This document shows, piece after piece, positions 1 through 10,124 of a DNA stretch of 64,000 bases (the first letter of the stretch is position 1; every line of letters begins with the position of its first letter). Source of the DNA: Planctomycetaceae bacterium (GTDB taxonomy: Bacteria > Planctomycetota > Planctomycetia > Pirellulales > UBA7805); NCBI GenBank assembly GCA_902630355.1, contig CACOUL010000005.1, forward strand, positions 1 through 64,000, in the 5' to 3' direction. The position numbers and the translations under genes are program-made. The notes beneath the pieces are model-generated. The model did not search any database, was not told the DNA's origin, and was given only the letters and a program-made list of their open reading frames with translations.

Positions 1-1550
1 TCGGTCGCTGAGTTGACCGCCGACTCGGGAATTTCGGCGACATCGGGACCTTGCTCGTCGAGGATGGTGAACATCGAAGCCGCCACCTTCTCATCAGTTG
101 GTGGCTCCTTTTCGACAATCTGATATGCCTCGTGGATCGTATCCTCCATGCTCAGGACAATCAGTTTCCCCTCCACCGTCATGACAAAAAGCTTGTTGTC
201 TGCCCCAGCGAGCGAAATGGGTACCGCATCAATCACGGTACTCCAAGAAACCTCAGGGGTTTCGCCTTCCGGTGGAATGTTGGCGGCAAAGAGGGCGTTC
301 CCCAAGCGACCGAAGACGCGACCGCCGACCACGATGTCGGCCCGCAAAGGCCCACTGACCCAACGTTCCAGATCAACTTCAGAAAACGTTTCGATGATCG
401 CTTGTTGATTCAATTGCCATATGACATTTCGGGCAGAGGCGGCACTGCTGAGCATCCCAGTGTAGCGGGCACCCCCGAAGAGCTTGGACCCGATAATCCG
501 CCGGCCGCTGGCAAAATAGAGATCCGTACTAAGTTCACTTTCCCGAAGGATGCCGCGACCGATTCCGATCTTTTCCGTGGATGAGGTCCCGATATCGATC
601 AGGTGATCGCCGTGGATCAGCCAATTTCCTAGCGTCGCAAGTTCGGTCCCGGTGATCCCGACCGAATCGTAATCGAGCGACTCGACTTCACCGCTCGTGG
701 CGCTGAAGAGCATTGCGGGTGCGTTCCCTTGAGGCACCAAGATGCGGTCGCCGCTCGCCACCAGGTAACCCCGATGACGCCGATCCACCAGTTCCGTGAA
801 GCGGTGAGTCGGGGTACCACCCGGCTCCACATCGTCGATATCGACATCGAATAAAAACACGCCATCAAAGGGCCAGCCCCCGATGGCAAAATACAGTTTT
901 GTGTCGAGGATTACCGGGCCCTTACAGATCGGCATCGTCGCCGAATCGGCGACTTTCGCGTTCTTGCGCCTCAGGGCGGCGACTGCATCGAACTCCCAAA
1001 GCACTGCCCCATCGGCGAGGGCCAAGCAGTAGATCGATCCGTTGTCGCAGGCGACGATCACCGATCCGTTTTCAGTCGCCACCGGCATAAAGCGGATCGT
1101 CGTATCGAGCGATTGTTCCCACTTCAGTTCGCCATCGTCAGCATGAAGCCCCGTGACCCTCCCGGTGTCCGGATGCACCAGGACGACGGTCTCTCCTTGA
1201 ATGATCGGTTCATAGATTTCCTCACCCGTATCGGTACGCGGCAGTGTTCGCTCGCCCTCCTCAAAAAATAAATTCGACTCGGTGATTGCCGCCTCAAGTT
1301 CTTGGGGCGTCGGCTTCGGGGGAGGCTCTTCGGAGTCGGATGGTGCTTCTTCATCCAACGCAAGATAAAAATCGTACTCCCAGATGCGTACGAGATTTTC
1401 TGGCAAAATGTCGGGGCTCACCCCGGCGCGTCCGGCATCGTAGCCGGCGGTTGCCCAGTTTTCGGCCTCGGCAGGCTGAGGCGCAACCCAACAGGCCAGG
1501 GCAAAGGCCAGAAAAATTCCAATCGGGGTTCGCAGGTACGAAGCTTGCAT
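1..1550 (-). CDS. PQQ-like beta-propeller repeat protein (secreted; partial, runs off left edge)
   Basis: Reverse-strand reading from ATG at 1550 stays open to position 1: MQASYLRTPIGIFLAFALACWVAPQPAEAENWATAGYDAGRAGVSP... with signal peptide and repeated propeller-like 'GxxxALxxADGxVLWEFD' segments. Missing from the ORF track because it has no stop inside the window. Confidence 0.75.
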   Translation of the reverse strand, partial: MQASYLRTPIGIFLAFALACWVAPQPAEAENWATAGYDAGRAGVSPDILPENLVRIWEYDFYLALDEEAPSDSEEPPPKPTPQELEAAITESNLFFEEGERTLPRTDTGEEIYEPIIQGETVVLVHPDTGRVTGLHADDGELKWEQSLDTTIRFMPVATENGSVIVACDNGSIYCLALADGAVLWEFDAVAALRRKNAKVADSATMPICKGPVILDTKLYFAIGGWPFDGVFLFDVDIDDVEPGGTPTHRFTELVDRRHRGYLVASGDRILVPQGNAPAMLFSATSGEVESLDYDSVGITGTELATLGNWLIHGDHLIDIGTSSTEKIGIGRGILRESELSTDLYFASGRRIIGSKLFGGARYTGMLSSAASARNVIWQLNQQAIIETFSEVDLERWVSGPLRADIVVGGRVFGRLGNALFAANIPPEGETPEVSWSTVIDAVPISLAGADNKLFVMTVEGKLIVLSMEDTIHEAYQIVEKEPPTDEKVAASMFTILDEQGPDVAEIPESAVNSAT

Positions 1551-1848
1551 CAAGCTTCTCGTCAATCGGGTTTACGCGGGTTTATGGCAGGAGCGGACTC
1601 TTCTCTGTTGACACTAAAAACATGCCCGGTAATGACTTGAATCATCAGGCTGGTTTGCTTCATACTACCCGAATACGGCGGTCGATCCAACGCAAAATCT
1701 TACTTGTTCAACGTGAAAATCCCGGTCGCCGCACGCACGGTCCTTTTTCGGACAATCGGTCGGAAAATGACCGCCGGGAATGTAGACGCTCAGGGCACCC
1801 TTATCCCTTTTGGGCACTCCTCCTGACCATTCCGATCGGGAAGGGCTA

Positions 1849-2622
1849 CTAAGAATTACGCCGCCGCCTCGTGGCACTTAGCGCGGCGAGTCCCAACAGC
1901 AGCAGCACAGAAGCGGACGGTTCCGGGACGGTGGTACCGGTGCCGGCGGGTGCCAATTGAAAATTCATGCTGTAGCTGGCCGTTGCATCGACGAACTGTT
2001 CGTCATAAGTGGACCACACATCAACCGCACCGCTAATGGCGACCTGATAGCGTGACGGCGCGAGCGTTCCGGTGAAATTGAACCCATAGGTTCCATCGGT
2101 GCCGGCCCAAAAATTGTGCAAGTAGGTCGAATTATTGACATCGTAAAGTTTAGCGTAGATATCAGCATACACCTCAGCTTCCAGTGAGTTCGAGACATTA
2201 CGGACGGCCGACCCATTTCCGCTAAAGAGGTAGTCTGAGGGACTCAGCACGTCAAAGGTGTACTGAAAACCTGAATACGAGTTGACGGAAGCTCCACCGG
2301 TGAATCCGCTCCACGCTGCATCGCCATACGCGGTACCGCTCGCGTGGATCGTGTCGCTCGCCATGTTGAACCAGGAATTCTGGTCCGCCGAACCATTAGA
2401 AGAGGGAATCCCGCCATTGGTTGCCGAAACGCTGTTATTGTAGGGCAGATAGCCGGCCACATTGTCGCTATCGACGACGTCGGCATATCCGTATTCGCTG
2501 ATGGTCGTCTCGATACCACGCAACACACTGACCGATGACATCTGCGTGGCCTCGGCAATCACCGCAGAAAAACCGATGGCAAAGAAAAACAGACCCACAA
2601 TAATCCCGTACAACTTACGCAT
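1849..2622 (-). CDS. PEP-CTERM sorting domain-containing protein
   Basis: N-terminal signal MRKLYGIIVGLFFFAIGFSAVIAEA; C-terminus VPEPSASVLLLLGLAALSATRRRRNS (PEP motif, TM helix, Arg cluster). Confidence 0.85.
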   Translation of the reverse strand: MRKLYGIIVGLFFFAIGFSAVIAEATQMSSVSVLRGIETTISEYGYADVVDSDNVAGYLPYNNSVSATNGGIPSSNGSADQNSWFNMASDTIHASGTAYGDAAWSGFTGGASVNSYSGFQYTFDVLSPSDYLFSGNGSAVRNVSNSLEAEVYADIYAKLYDVNNSTYLHNFWAGTDGTYGFNFTGTLAPSRYQVAISGAVDVWSTYDEQFVDATASYSMNFQLAPAGTGTTVPEPSASVLLLLGLAALSATRRRRNS

Positions 2623-2843
2623 GGCTCCCCCTGTGACTGCCCGAGATTGTGAAATTGCGGTTCGTGAGCAATCCCTCATGAATTCTGGATGGATGCAAAT
2701 CACATCGCATGAAGGCACCGTTATACTGCGGTTCTACGGGACCTGCAACCAATTTATCCACACGACCCTATCTCGCCGGGCCCTATTCCCAAGGGAGCAG
2801 TCAGATGGAAAAATCTTAAAAACAGAAGCGGACTCCAGAATTT

Positions 2844-4382
2844 TTGAGGACTGCGATGCCTGAGTTCAGCCCCGGGGCAACCAAAGCTTACATTGCCGTC
2901 GACCTGGGCGCTGAGTCGGGCCGCGTGATCGTCGGACATCATGACGGAAAAAGACTTCAACTCGAATCTCTCCATCGCTTTGAGCACGCACCACTCCCGC
3001 TTCCCACGGGACTGCACTGGAATGTAACCGCACTCTGGTCGGGCATCCTTGAGGGACTGCAAAAGGCGGCCCGTTGGTCGCACGAAAACAAGGTGCCTCT
3101 GATTTCTCTCGGCGTAGACGCGTGGGGCGTCGATTTTGGCTTGATCGGATCGGGGGGCGAATTGCTCGGACTACCCCATTGCTATCGCGACCCGGCACAC
3201 GACAAGGCCTTCAACCGTTTGATGCAAAATCCTGGGGGTGAGGCAATCTACGAAGCAACCGGCATCCAGCTTTTAGGCCTCAACACACTTTTTCAAGTCG
3301 CGGCACGCCACGCAGCGGCACCGCAACTCATCGAAAGGGCTGAAACCCTGTTGTTCATGCCGGACCTTTTCCACTACTTTTTTACAGGTCAACGAACCGT
3401 CGAGGAAACCATCGCATCGACGAGCCAAATGACCGATGCCCGTACCGGAGATTGGGCGACGGGCCTACTTCAGCAGGTGGGCCTGCCGACACACATGCTG
3501 CCACCGCAAATCGCTTCCGGGAGTGTCGTCGGCCAGTTGTTGCCAGCGGTGGCCGAGTTTACGGGACTGCCCTCATCACTGCGCGTCGTGGCTCCGGCGG
3601 CGCACGATACCGCCTCAGCCGTGGCAGCCGTTCCGGCCACCGGAGACGCCCCTTGGTGCTATCTCTCGAGTGGAACCTGGTCGCTGATGGGCGCCGAACT
3701 CGACGCGCCGATCATCAGCGATGCGGCCCGCGACGCGCCGCTAACAAACGAACGGGGGGTGGAAGGCAAGGTCCGCTTCCTCAAGAACATCATCGGTCTC
3801 TGGTTGGTGCAGCAGTGCCGGGCCGATCTAGCCCGCAGCGACCGGGAGTACTCCTACAGCGAACTAACCGACCTTGCGGCTGCGGCACCGCCGCTTATCA
3901 CGCTGCTCGATCCCGACCACCCGCCCTTCATGTTGCCTGGGGACATGCTCGGCAAGATTGCCGCTTATGCGCAAAAGACCGGCCAACCGGTGCCGGCGGG
4001 AATCGGCGAATCGGTGCGGGCGTGCCTCGAGACCCTTGCACTCACCTACCGCCGTACTCTTGATTCGCTTGAGAACGTCACAAAAGACCGCTACAACGTC
4101 TTGCATATCGTGGGAGGCGGCAGCAAAAACGGCCTCCTTTGCCAGATGACCGCCGATGCGCTGGATCGGACCGTGATCGCAGGCCCCGACGAGGCGACCG
4201 CCGCCGGCAACGTTCTCACGCAGGCGTTGGGCTGTGGCGACGTCGACAATCTCGCTCAAATTCGCCAGATGGTTGCTGCCTCGTGGGAACCGAAGGAGTA
4301 TCATTCGAACCACACACCCGCCTGGGACGATGCCTACCAGAAATTCCTCGCTTTACGCGGCGAAACCCCAAAGGCCGACTGA
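2844..4382 (+). CDS. rhaB: Rhamnulokinase (FGGY family)
   Basis: YIAVDLGAESGRVIVG N-terminus, HDTASAVAAVP, YLSSGTWSLMGAE, HIVGGGSKNGLLCQMTADAL motifs. Confidence 0.88.
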   Translation: MRTAMPEFSPGATKAYIAVDLGAESGRVIVGHHDGKRLQLESLHRFEHAPLPLPTGLHWNVTALWSGILEGLQKAARWSHENKVPLISLGVDAWGVDFGLIGSGGELLGLPHCYRDPAHDKAFNRLMQNPGGEAIYEATGIQLLGLNTLFQVAARHAAAPQLIERAETLLFMPDLFHYFFTGQRTVEETIASTSQMTDARTGDWATGLLQQVGLPTHMLPPQIASGSVVGQLLPAVAEFTGLPSSLRVVAPAAHDTASAVAAVPATGDAPWCYLSSGTWSLMGAELDAPIISDAARDAPLTNERGVEGKVRFLKNIIGLWLVQQCRADLARSDREYSYSELTDLAAAAPPLITLLDPDHPPFMLPGDMLGKIAAYAQKTGQPVPAGIGESVRACLETLALTYRRTLDSLENVTKDRYNVLHIVGGGSKNGLLCQMTADALDRTVIAGPDEATAAGNVLTQALGCGDVDNLAQIRQMVAASWEPKEYHSNHTPAWDDAYQKFLALRGETPKAD

Positions 4383-5545
4383 TGGAATCCGACTTTAACT
4401 CCGAATACCCATCGATCGACCACCTCCGCGAAAAGGCCCGTAAGCGAATGCCGGGCTTTGCCTTCGACTACCTGGAAGGGGGCTGCAATTCGAATATCAA
4501 TCGCCAGCGCAATACCGATGAGATCCGTGCCGTCCAATTGCGGCCCTACTACATCGGCGACTATGCGGGGGCGGATCAGCGGACGGAACTCTTCGGCGAA
4601 ATTTATGCCGCGCCCTTCGGGATTGCCCCCATCGGACTGCAGGGACTCATGTGGCCCCGCTCGTGCGAAATACTGGCCGAGGCTGCCGCAGCAAACAATA
4701 TTCCCTTTTGCCTCTCAACGGTGGGCACGGCAAGCATTGAGCAAATCGCCCAGATCACCGGCGGTCGGGCCTGGTTCCAACTCTACCATCCGGTCGAGGA
4801 TACGCTCCGCGACAAACTGATCGCCCGCGCAGCCGATGCCGGCCTCCCGGTGCTGGTCATCCTGGCCGACACACCCACCTTCGGCTATCGGCCGAAGGAG
4901 ATTCGCAATGGACTTTCGATCCCGCCGCGGATGACACTGAGAAACATCGGCCAGATGCTCACTCATCCGGCATGGTGCGCCGGTCAACTCGCGGCCGGAA
5001 AACCGGAATTTGCCACGATGAAGCCCTACATCCCAAAGGGCCTCGACATGAAACATCTTGGGCTGTTCATGAACAAAACGTTCTCGGGCCGCCTGAACGA
5101 AGACCGGATCAAAGCGCTGCGCGACCTTTGGAAGGGCAAGCTGGTGGTCAAGGGGATCGTCACCGAGGAGGACGCGGAAAAGGTCATTGCCCTCGGGGCC
5201 GACGGCCTGATCGCTTCGAATCACGGGGGCCGCCAGCTCGATGCGGGCCAATCGACCATCCGGCCGATGACGCACTTGGCCAAAAAGTACGGCGATCGCA
5301 TCACCGTGATGCTCGATTCGGGAATTCGCACCGGGCCCGATATCGCCTGCGGTCTGGCGAGCGGGGCCCAGTTCACGTTTCTCGGACGCTCCTTCATGTA
5401 TGGCGTTGCCGCGCTGGGAAAAAAGGGCGGCCTCCACACGATCTTCATGCTCAAACGGCAACTGCAGCAGGTCATGGAACAATTGGCCTGTGCCCGCGTT
5501 ACCGATTTCCCGAATCATCTCATCCAAGAAGAAACATCCCGGTGA
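4382..5545 (+). CDS. FMN-dependent alpha-hydroxy-acid oxidising protein (lactate dehydrogenase/oxidase-like)
   Basis: DYLEGGCNSNINRQRN, APFGIAPIGLQGLMWP, IASNHGGRQLDAGQS, VMLDSGIRTGPDI signatures; start overlaps the rhaB stop (TGATG). Confidence 0.85.
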   Translation: MESDFNSEYPSIDHLREKARKRMPGFAFDYLEGGCNSNINRQRNTDEIRAVQLRPYYIGDYAGADQRTELFGEIYAAPFGIAPIGLQGLMWPRSCEILAEAAAANNIPFCLSTVGTASIEQIAQITGGRAWFQLYHPVEDTLRDKLIARAADAGLPVLVILADTPTFGYRPKEIRNGLSIPPRMTLRNIGQMLTHPAWCAGQLAAGKPEFATMKPYIPKGLDMKHLGLFMNKTFSGRLNEDRIKALRDLWKGKLVVKGIVTEEDAEKVIALGADGLIASNHGGRQLDAGQSTIRPMTHLAKKYGDRITVMLDSGIRTGPDIACGLASGAQFTFLGRSFMYGVAALGKKGGLHTIFMLKRQLQQVMEQLACARVTDFPNHLIQEETSR

Positions 5546-5610
5546 GGTGGGTGCCACAGCAGTAGGCTGCTGAGTAGACTACGCGTTTTGGACCGGGCGG
5601 AGAGCTTTTT

Positions 5611-7218
5611 ATGGACATGGATAAACTCGTCTCGCTCTGCAAGCGAAGGGGCTTCCTCTTTCAGTCGAGCGACATCTATGGCGGGCTGCAAGGCTTTTGG
5701 GACTACGGTCCGCTCGGCGTCGAGCTGAAGCGCAATATCAAAGAAGCCTGGTGGCGCGATATGGTCACCAGCCACGACGAACTCGAACCGCTCCCCGGTG
5801 CCCCGACCGCCTATGAGATGACCGGGCTCGACTGCACGATCATCATGCACCCCCAGGTCTGGAAATGCTCGGGACACTACGACCTTTTCCACGATTTCAT
5901 GGTCGATTGCCGCGAATCGAAAAAAAGATACCGTCACGATCAACTCCGCGGCCGCTGGGCTGAGTACGACGGACGCCGGGTTTTTATTGCCTGCGAAGGG
6001 GGAGGCGAGGAGGGACTGGAGCAGACGCGGGCCCATGCACTCAAATTCTTCAATCTACGATCCAAGCAGGCAGATCGCGTCGCGTGGGACGAATCGCTTA
6101 TCCCGCTGACCGAGGTCGAAGACTTTGCGAAGGTCCTGGCGCCCGATGCCAAAACGCTCGGCACCCTGACCGCACCGCGGGAATTCAATCTGATGTTCAA
6201 AACGATCGTCGGCGCGTTGGGCGGGGAGGAAGACGCCGCATTCCTTCGTCCTGAAACGGCCCAGGGAATCTTTGTTAATTTTAAAAATGTCGTCGACAGC
6301 ACGCGGGTCAAAATCCCGTTTGGCATCGCCCAGATCGGCAAAAGCTTTCGCAACGAAATTACGCCTCGCAATTTCACCTTCCGTTCGCGCGAATTCGAAC
6401 AGATGGAAATTGAATTCTTTTGCCATCCCGATTCGTCGGCAGACTGGTATCGCTATTGGCGCGATCGTCGTTTGCGGTGGTATCGCGAACTGGGTCTCGC
6501 CGAAGAACGATTGATTTTGCGGGAACACGAGGAAAGTGAACTGAGCCACTACTCCAATGGTACGGCCGACATCGAATATGCCTTTCCCTTCTTACCTCCT
6601 GGTGAGTTCGGTGAACTGGAGGGGATTGCCCACCGCGGCGATTTTGACCTACGAAGCCACATGGAGGGCAAACTGGACGAAAAGCGGCGACCGCTCGAGG
6701 TCCAACTCGATGAACATGGAAAGCCGGTGCATCGCGGGAGTGGTAAGGATCTTACTTATCGAGACGAGGTGGCAGGCGATCGCTTCATTCCTCACGTGAT
6801 CGAGCCCTCGGCCGGTGCGGACCGCGCGGCGCTCGCGTTTCTGTGTGAAGCGTTCAGCGAAGATGAAGCACCGGACGATAAAGGTAAAATGCAGACGCGG
6901 ACTGTGCTGAAATTGCATCCCCGCATCGCCCCGATCAAGGCGGCCGTGTTTCCGCTAGTGAAAAAGGACGGAATGCCGGAAAAAGCCCGCCAGTTGTATC
7001 GCACGCTCAAAAAGCGGTGGAATGTATTCTACGATGAGAAAGGGGCCGTCGGTCGACGCTACCGCCGCCAGGACGAAGCGGGAACGCCGTTTTGTCTCAC
7101 TATCGATGGCCAAACGCTCGAGGACGACACCGTGACAATCCGCGACCGCGACTCACTCGAGCAGTGGCGATGCCCGCTGGCCGACTGCGAGGCGGAACTG
7201 GCCGCGAAACTCAGCTAA
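5611..7218 (+). CDS. glyS: Glycyl-tRNA synthetase (class II, single-chain type)
   Basis: MDMDKLVSLCKRRGFLFQSSDIYGGLQGFWDYGPLGVELKRNIK; LRPETAQGIFVNFKNV; FRNEITPRNFTFRSREFEQMEIEFF; C-terminal anticodon-binding domain. Confidence 0.95.
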   Translation: MDMDKLVSLCKRRGFLFQSSDIYGGLQGFWDYGPLGVELKRNIKEAWWRDMVTSHDELEPLPGAPTAYEMTGLDCTIIMHPQVWKCSGHYDLFHDFMVDCRESKKRYRHDQLRGRWAEYDGRRVFIACEGGGEEGLEQTRAHALKFFNLRSKQADRVAWDESLIPLTEVEDFAKVLAPDAKTLGTLTAPREFNLMFKTIVGALGGEEDAAFLRPETAQGIFVNFKNVVDSTRVKIPFGIAQIGKSFRNEITPRNFTFRSREFEQMEIEFFCHPDSSADWYRYWRDRRLRWYRELGLAEERLILREHEESELSHYSNGTADIEYAFPFLPPGEFGELEGIAHRGDFDLRSHMEGKLDEKRRPLEVQLDEHGKPVHRGSGKDLTYRDEVAGDRFIPHVIEPSAGADRAALAFLCEAFSEDEAPDDKGKMQTRTVLKLHPRIAPIKAAVFPLVKKDGMPEKARQLYRTLKKRWNVFYDEKGAVGRRYRRQDEAGTPFCLTIDGQTLEDDTVTIRDRDSLEQWRCPLADCEAELAAKLS

Positions 7219-7413
7219 CGGTCGCCGGAATATTCGCTACAGCACGTTGCTCGCGGTCAGGTTGTACCGGCTCGCGCGGCTGCGATGCCCGACCAGCTTC
7301 ACTGATCGGTATATTTTCTCGATTTCGCCTCTCTTGCCATCGCTTTATCGGGAAGGATTGATTGCCGCCCGATCGTGGCGAGCAAATACAACTTCCCCAG
7401 GAGGAAACCGCTG

Positions 7414-7692
7414 ATGACTACCGCAACGCTGAATAACCTGACGGCTGACGAGACGATGAGTGAAGCGATGATCGATGCCGAAGTGCAAAATGATAAAAAA
7501 ACCGAGGGACGACGACGGAACATCGACCCGACCACCTGCGAGCGGGATTATTCGTACGATGAAATCGAATTTATGCAGGCCCTCGATGAGTACAAGCGGG
7601 ACGCGAAGCGGATGTTTCCGACCTGCAGTGAAATTCTCGAAGTGCTACGAAAACTCGGTTACACCAAGGATGTATCCCTCCCGGAAAGCTAG
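7414..7692 (+). CDS. Small conserved-type hypothetical protein
   Basis: ATG at 7414 preceded by [93 protein letters not shown]. Confidence 0.7.
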   Translation: MTTATLNNLTADETMSEAMIDAEVQNDKKTEGRRRNIDPTTCERDYSYDEIEFMQALDEYKRDAKRMFPTCSEILEVLRKLGYTKDVSLPES

Positions 7693-7879
7693 TAGCCAGC
7701 AGTGCCATCGGCGATGAGGAAAAGGGCGCAATTCAAAAAGTTTAGCGGAGAGATGTGCGGGACAAAAAATTCTCTCCGTCTCGTGTGACAACCATCCGAT
7801 AGTTCACGTAACGAATCGGATTCTGATCCAAATGGTCACGGACGACCCTCGGTTTTCAACACGGCAAAGGATTGCAACC

Positions 7880-9103
7880 ATGCGGATTGTCAATCGATTT
7901 CTGCTTGTGCTCTGTTTGGGTATGCTGATGCGATGCCCCGCACTGGCCCAACCCTACGGCGTATCGGGTGGAAATAATCTGATGCCTGCATCCGGAGGCA
8001 TGGGGGGCACGAGCGTTGCCCGCCCGCAGGATTTCCTCTCCGCCATCAACTTCAATCCCTCGGCACTCACGCAATATGAGGGAACCCAGTTCACGTTGGC
8101 CGGCACTTGGGCCGAACCGACATTCAACCTGGATCAAAACGCGGCCATCCCATCGCTCGGAGTGACGCCGTTTAACGCCAAATCGAGTGCGCCCGGGATC
8201 CTCGCACCGAATATCGGCGTATTCCAACAAATGGAAGTCAACGGTCACGATATGCATGTGGGATTGGCACTAATCTCCGCCTCGGGACTCGGAACCAACT
8301 TCCTGCATATGCCACAGTCGGGAAGTGCCTCTTCCTACTTACTTGTTCTGGAGGTCGCACCGAGTGTCGGCTTTCAGCTGACCGACGATTTGGCCGTTGG
8401 TGCCGGCGTCTTCCTTGGCACTGCCTTTTTAGAGGGGCCCTACGTTGCCCGCTCGGCGATGACCAACGATTATGCGCTCCGCGCGAACGTGGGGCTCGAC
8501 TACGATATGTCGGACGAGACCAACCTGGGATTCTTCTGGAAAACGCGTCAGAACTTTACGTTCCACAACCAGGAAGTCCTTGTACCGGGCACGGCCGGCA
8601 ACGACATTCATCTCGGCCTTCCCGAACAGTTCGGTATCGGTATTGCCAACACCAGTCTCGTCGATGGCCGCCTTTTACTCGCCGCCGATGTCCTGTACTT
8701 CATGTGGGATACGGCCGATTTCTGGAAAAACCAGTACCGCAACCAGTGGATCCTTCAACTTGGAATGCAATACGAACTCAACGACCATATAAAGATCCGC
8801 GCAGGCTACGACTTTGCCGAAAACCCGATCGACGACAATGTGGGCACGACTGGAACCCCCGACCAAAACGCTGCGGCGAAATATACGCAGGCCCAGTTCG
8901 GCGTGATCAACGAAAATCGCTTCACTTTCGGCGTAGGAGCGGCGGATGTTTTGCCGGGGCTCGACTTCGACTTTTTTGCGGGCGGCATGCCACGTGTCTC
9001 CCATAATTTCGGGCCCGATACCCTCGTCAATCTCGAGAGCTACTGGATCGGAGCCGGTTTGACCTGGCGGTTCAGCGACATGTACTACATCGAGCGCCGC
9101 TGA
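7880..9103 (+). CDS. OmpP1/FadL-like outer membrane transport protein
   Basis: Signal peptide MRIVNRFLLVLCLGMLMRCPALAQ, then GVSGGNNLMPASGGMGGTSVARPQDFLSAINFNPSALTQYEGTQ; beta-barrel-like C-terminus ending in GAGLTWRFSDMYYIERR. Confidence 0.75.
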   Translation: MRIVNRFLLVLCLGMLMRCPALAQPYGVSGGNNLMPASGGMGGTSVARPQDFLSAINFNPSALTQYEGTQFTLAGTWAEPTFNLDQNAAIPSLGVTPFNAKSSAPGILAPNIGVFQQMEVNGHDMHVGLALISASGLGTNFLHMPQSGSASSYLLVLEVAPSVGFQLTDDLAVGAGVFLGTAFLEGPYVARSAMTNDYALRANVGLDYDMSDETNLGFFWKTRQNFTFHNQEVLVPGTAGNDIHLGLPEQFGIGIANTSLVDGRLLLAADVLYFMWDTADFWKNQYRNQWILQLGMQYELNDHIKIRAGYDFAENPIDDNVGTTGTPDQNAAAKYTQAQFGVINENRFTFGVGAADVLPGLDFDFFAGGMPRVSHNFGPDTLVNLESYWIGAGLTWRFSDMYYIERR

Positions 9104-9183
9104 GCATCGGGTCGCTTGCCCAATCGCAGCAGGCCTCCGATAATGGCCGCTCCTCCATCCCTTCGATCTCTGCGGCCACCGCC

Positions 9184-10116
9184 TTGGAAATTTATCGCCA
9201 ACTTGACTCGCTTCCCCCGAACCTGCGTGGCGGGGCCCTGGCCATCGGCAATTTTGATGGGGTACACCTGGGACATGCGGCCATTGTCCGCTCGCTAAAA
9301 AAACAGGCCGCAGCATTTGGCGGTGGGGCAACCATCTTCACCTTCGACCCGCATCCGGTGCGTCTACTGCGACCCGAACAAGTACCACCGCCCCTGACCT
9401 GGACCGATCGCAAGGCAGAACTTTTGGCCGAGCAGGGCATCGATGCGGTGATCGCCTACCCGACCGACCGCGCGCTGCTCGAACTTTCGGCAGAATCTTT
9501 CTTCGACCACATCGTGTGTCAGGCGCTTGCGGCCCGCGGAATGGTAGAGGGTGAAAACTTTTATTTTGGCCGCGATCGACAGGGTGATATCCCGCTGCTC
9601 CGTACGCTGTGTGATCGGCAGGGCATGGCACTCGAGGTGGTGCCACCGGTGCTGGTCGGTGAGGAGCCGGTCAGCAGTTCACGAATTCGCGCGCTGCTTG
9701 CCGAGGGAGACGTGACCGAAGCAGCGAGCATGCTCACCCGTCCCTATCGACTCCGGGGGATGGTGACCCATGGCGCGGGCCGTGGGGGGAAACTCGGGTT
9801 TCCCACCGCGAACCTCGAAGCGATCGATACCATCATTCCCGCCGATGGTGTGTATGCCGGAACAGCACGGTATGACGCGTTTTCCGGGCCCGCCGCGATT
9901 CACATCGGACCGAATCCTACCTTTGGAGAAACGCGGAAAAAAGTAGAAATCCACCTACTTGACCGGACCGATTCGCTTTACGGACGGGCCCTCGAGGTGG
10001 ACTTTGGACTTCGCCTACGTGATACTGGGAGGTTCGGGAGCGCCGAATCGCTCCAGGAGCAAGTGGCCCACGACATCGGCGAGGTACGCCGCTGGTGGGC
10101 AGGCCAGATCACTTGA
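9184..10116 (+). CDS. ribF: Bifunctional riboflavin kinase/FMN adenylyltransferase
   Basis: ALAIGNFDGVHLGHAAIV, FTFDPHPVRLLRPE, SSSRIRALLAEGDV, GRGGKLGFPTANL motifs. Confidence 0.92.
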   Translation: MEIYRQLDSLPPNLRGGALAIGNFDGVHLGHAAIVRSLKKQAAAFGGGATIFTFDPHPVRLLRPEQVPPPLTWTDRKAELLAEQGIDAVIAYPTDRALLELSAESFFDHIVCQALAARGMVEGENFYFGRDRQGDIPLLRTLCDRQGMALEVVPPVLVGEEPVSSSRIRALLAEGDVTEAASMLTRPYRLRGMVTHGAGRGGKLGFPTANLEAIDTIIPADGVYAGTARYDAFSGPAAIHIGPNPTFGETRKKVEIHLLDRTDSLYGRALEVDFGLRLRDTGRFGSAESLQEQVAHDIGEVRRWWAGQIT

Positions 10117-10124
10117 GGGAAACC

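Noticed and set aside
4139-4381. ORF track N-terminal extension of the FMN oxidase to 4139
   Set aside because: The extension is an out-of-frame shadow of rhaB (Arg-rich); the natural start is ATG at 4382.
4715-5557. 280-aa minus-strand ORF
   Set aside because: Antisense shadow of the FMN-dependent oxidase gene caused by high GC codon bias.
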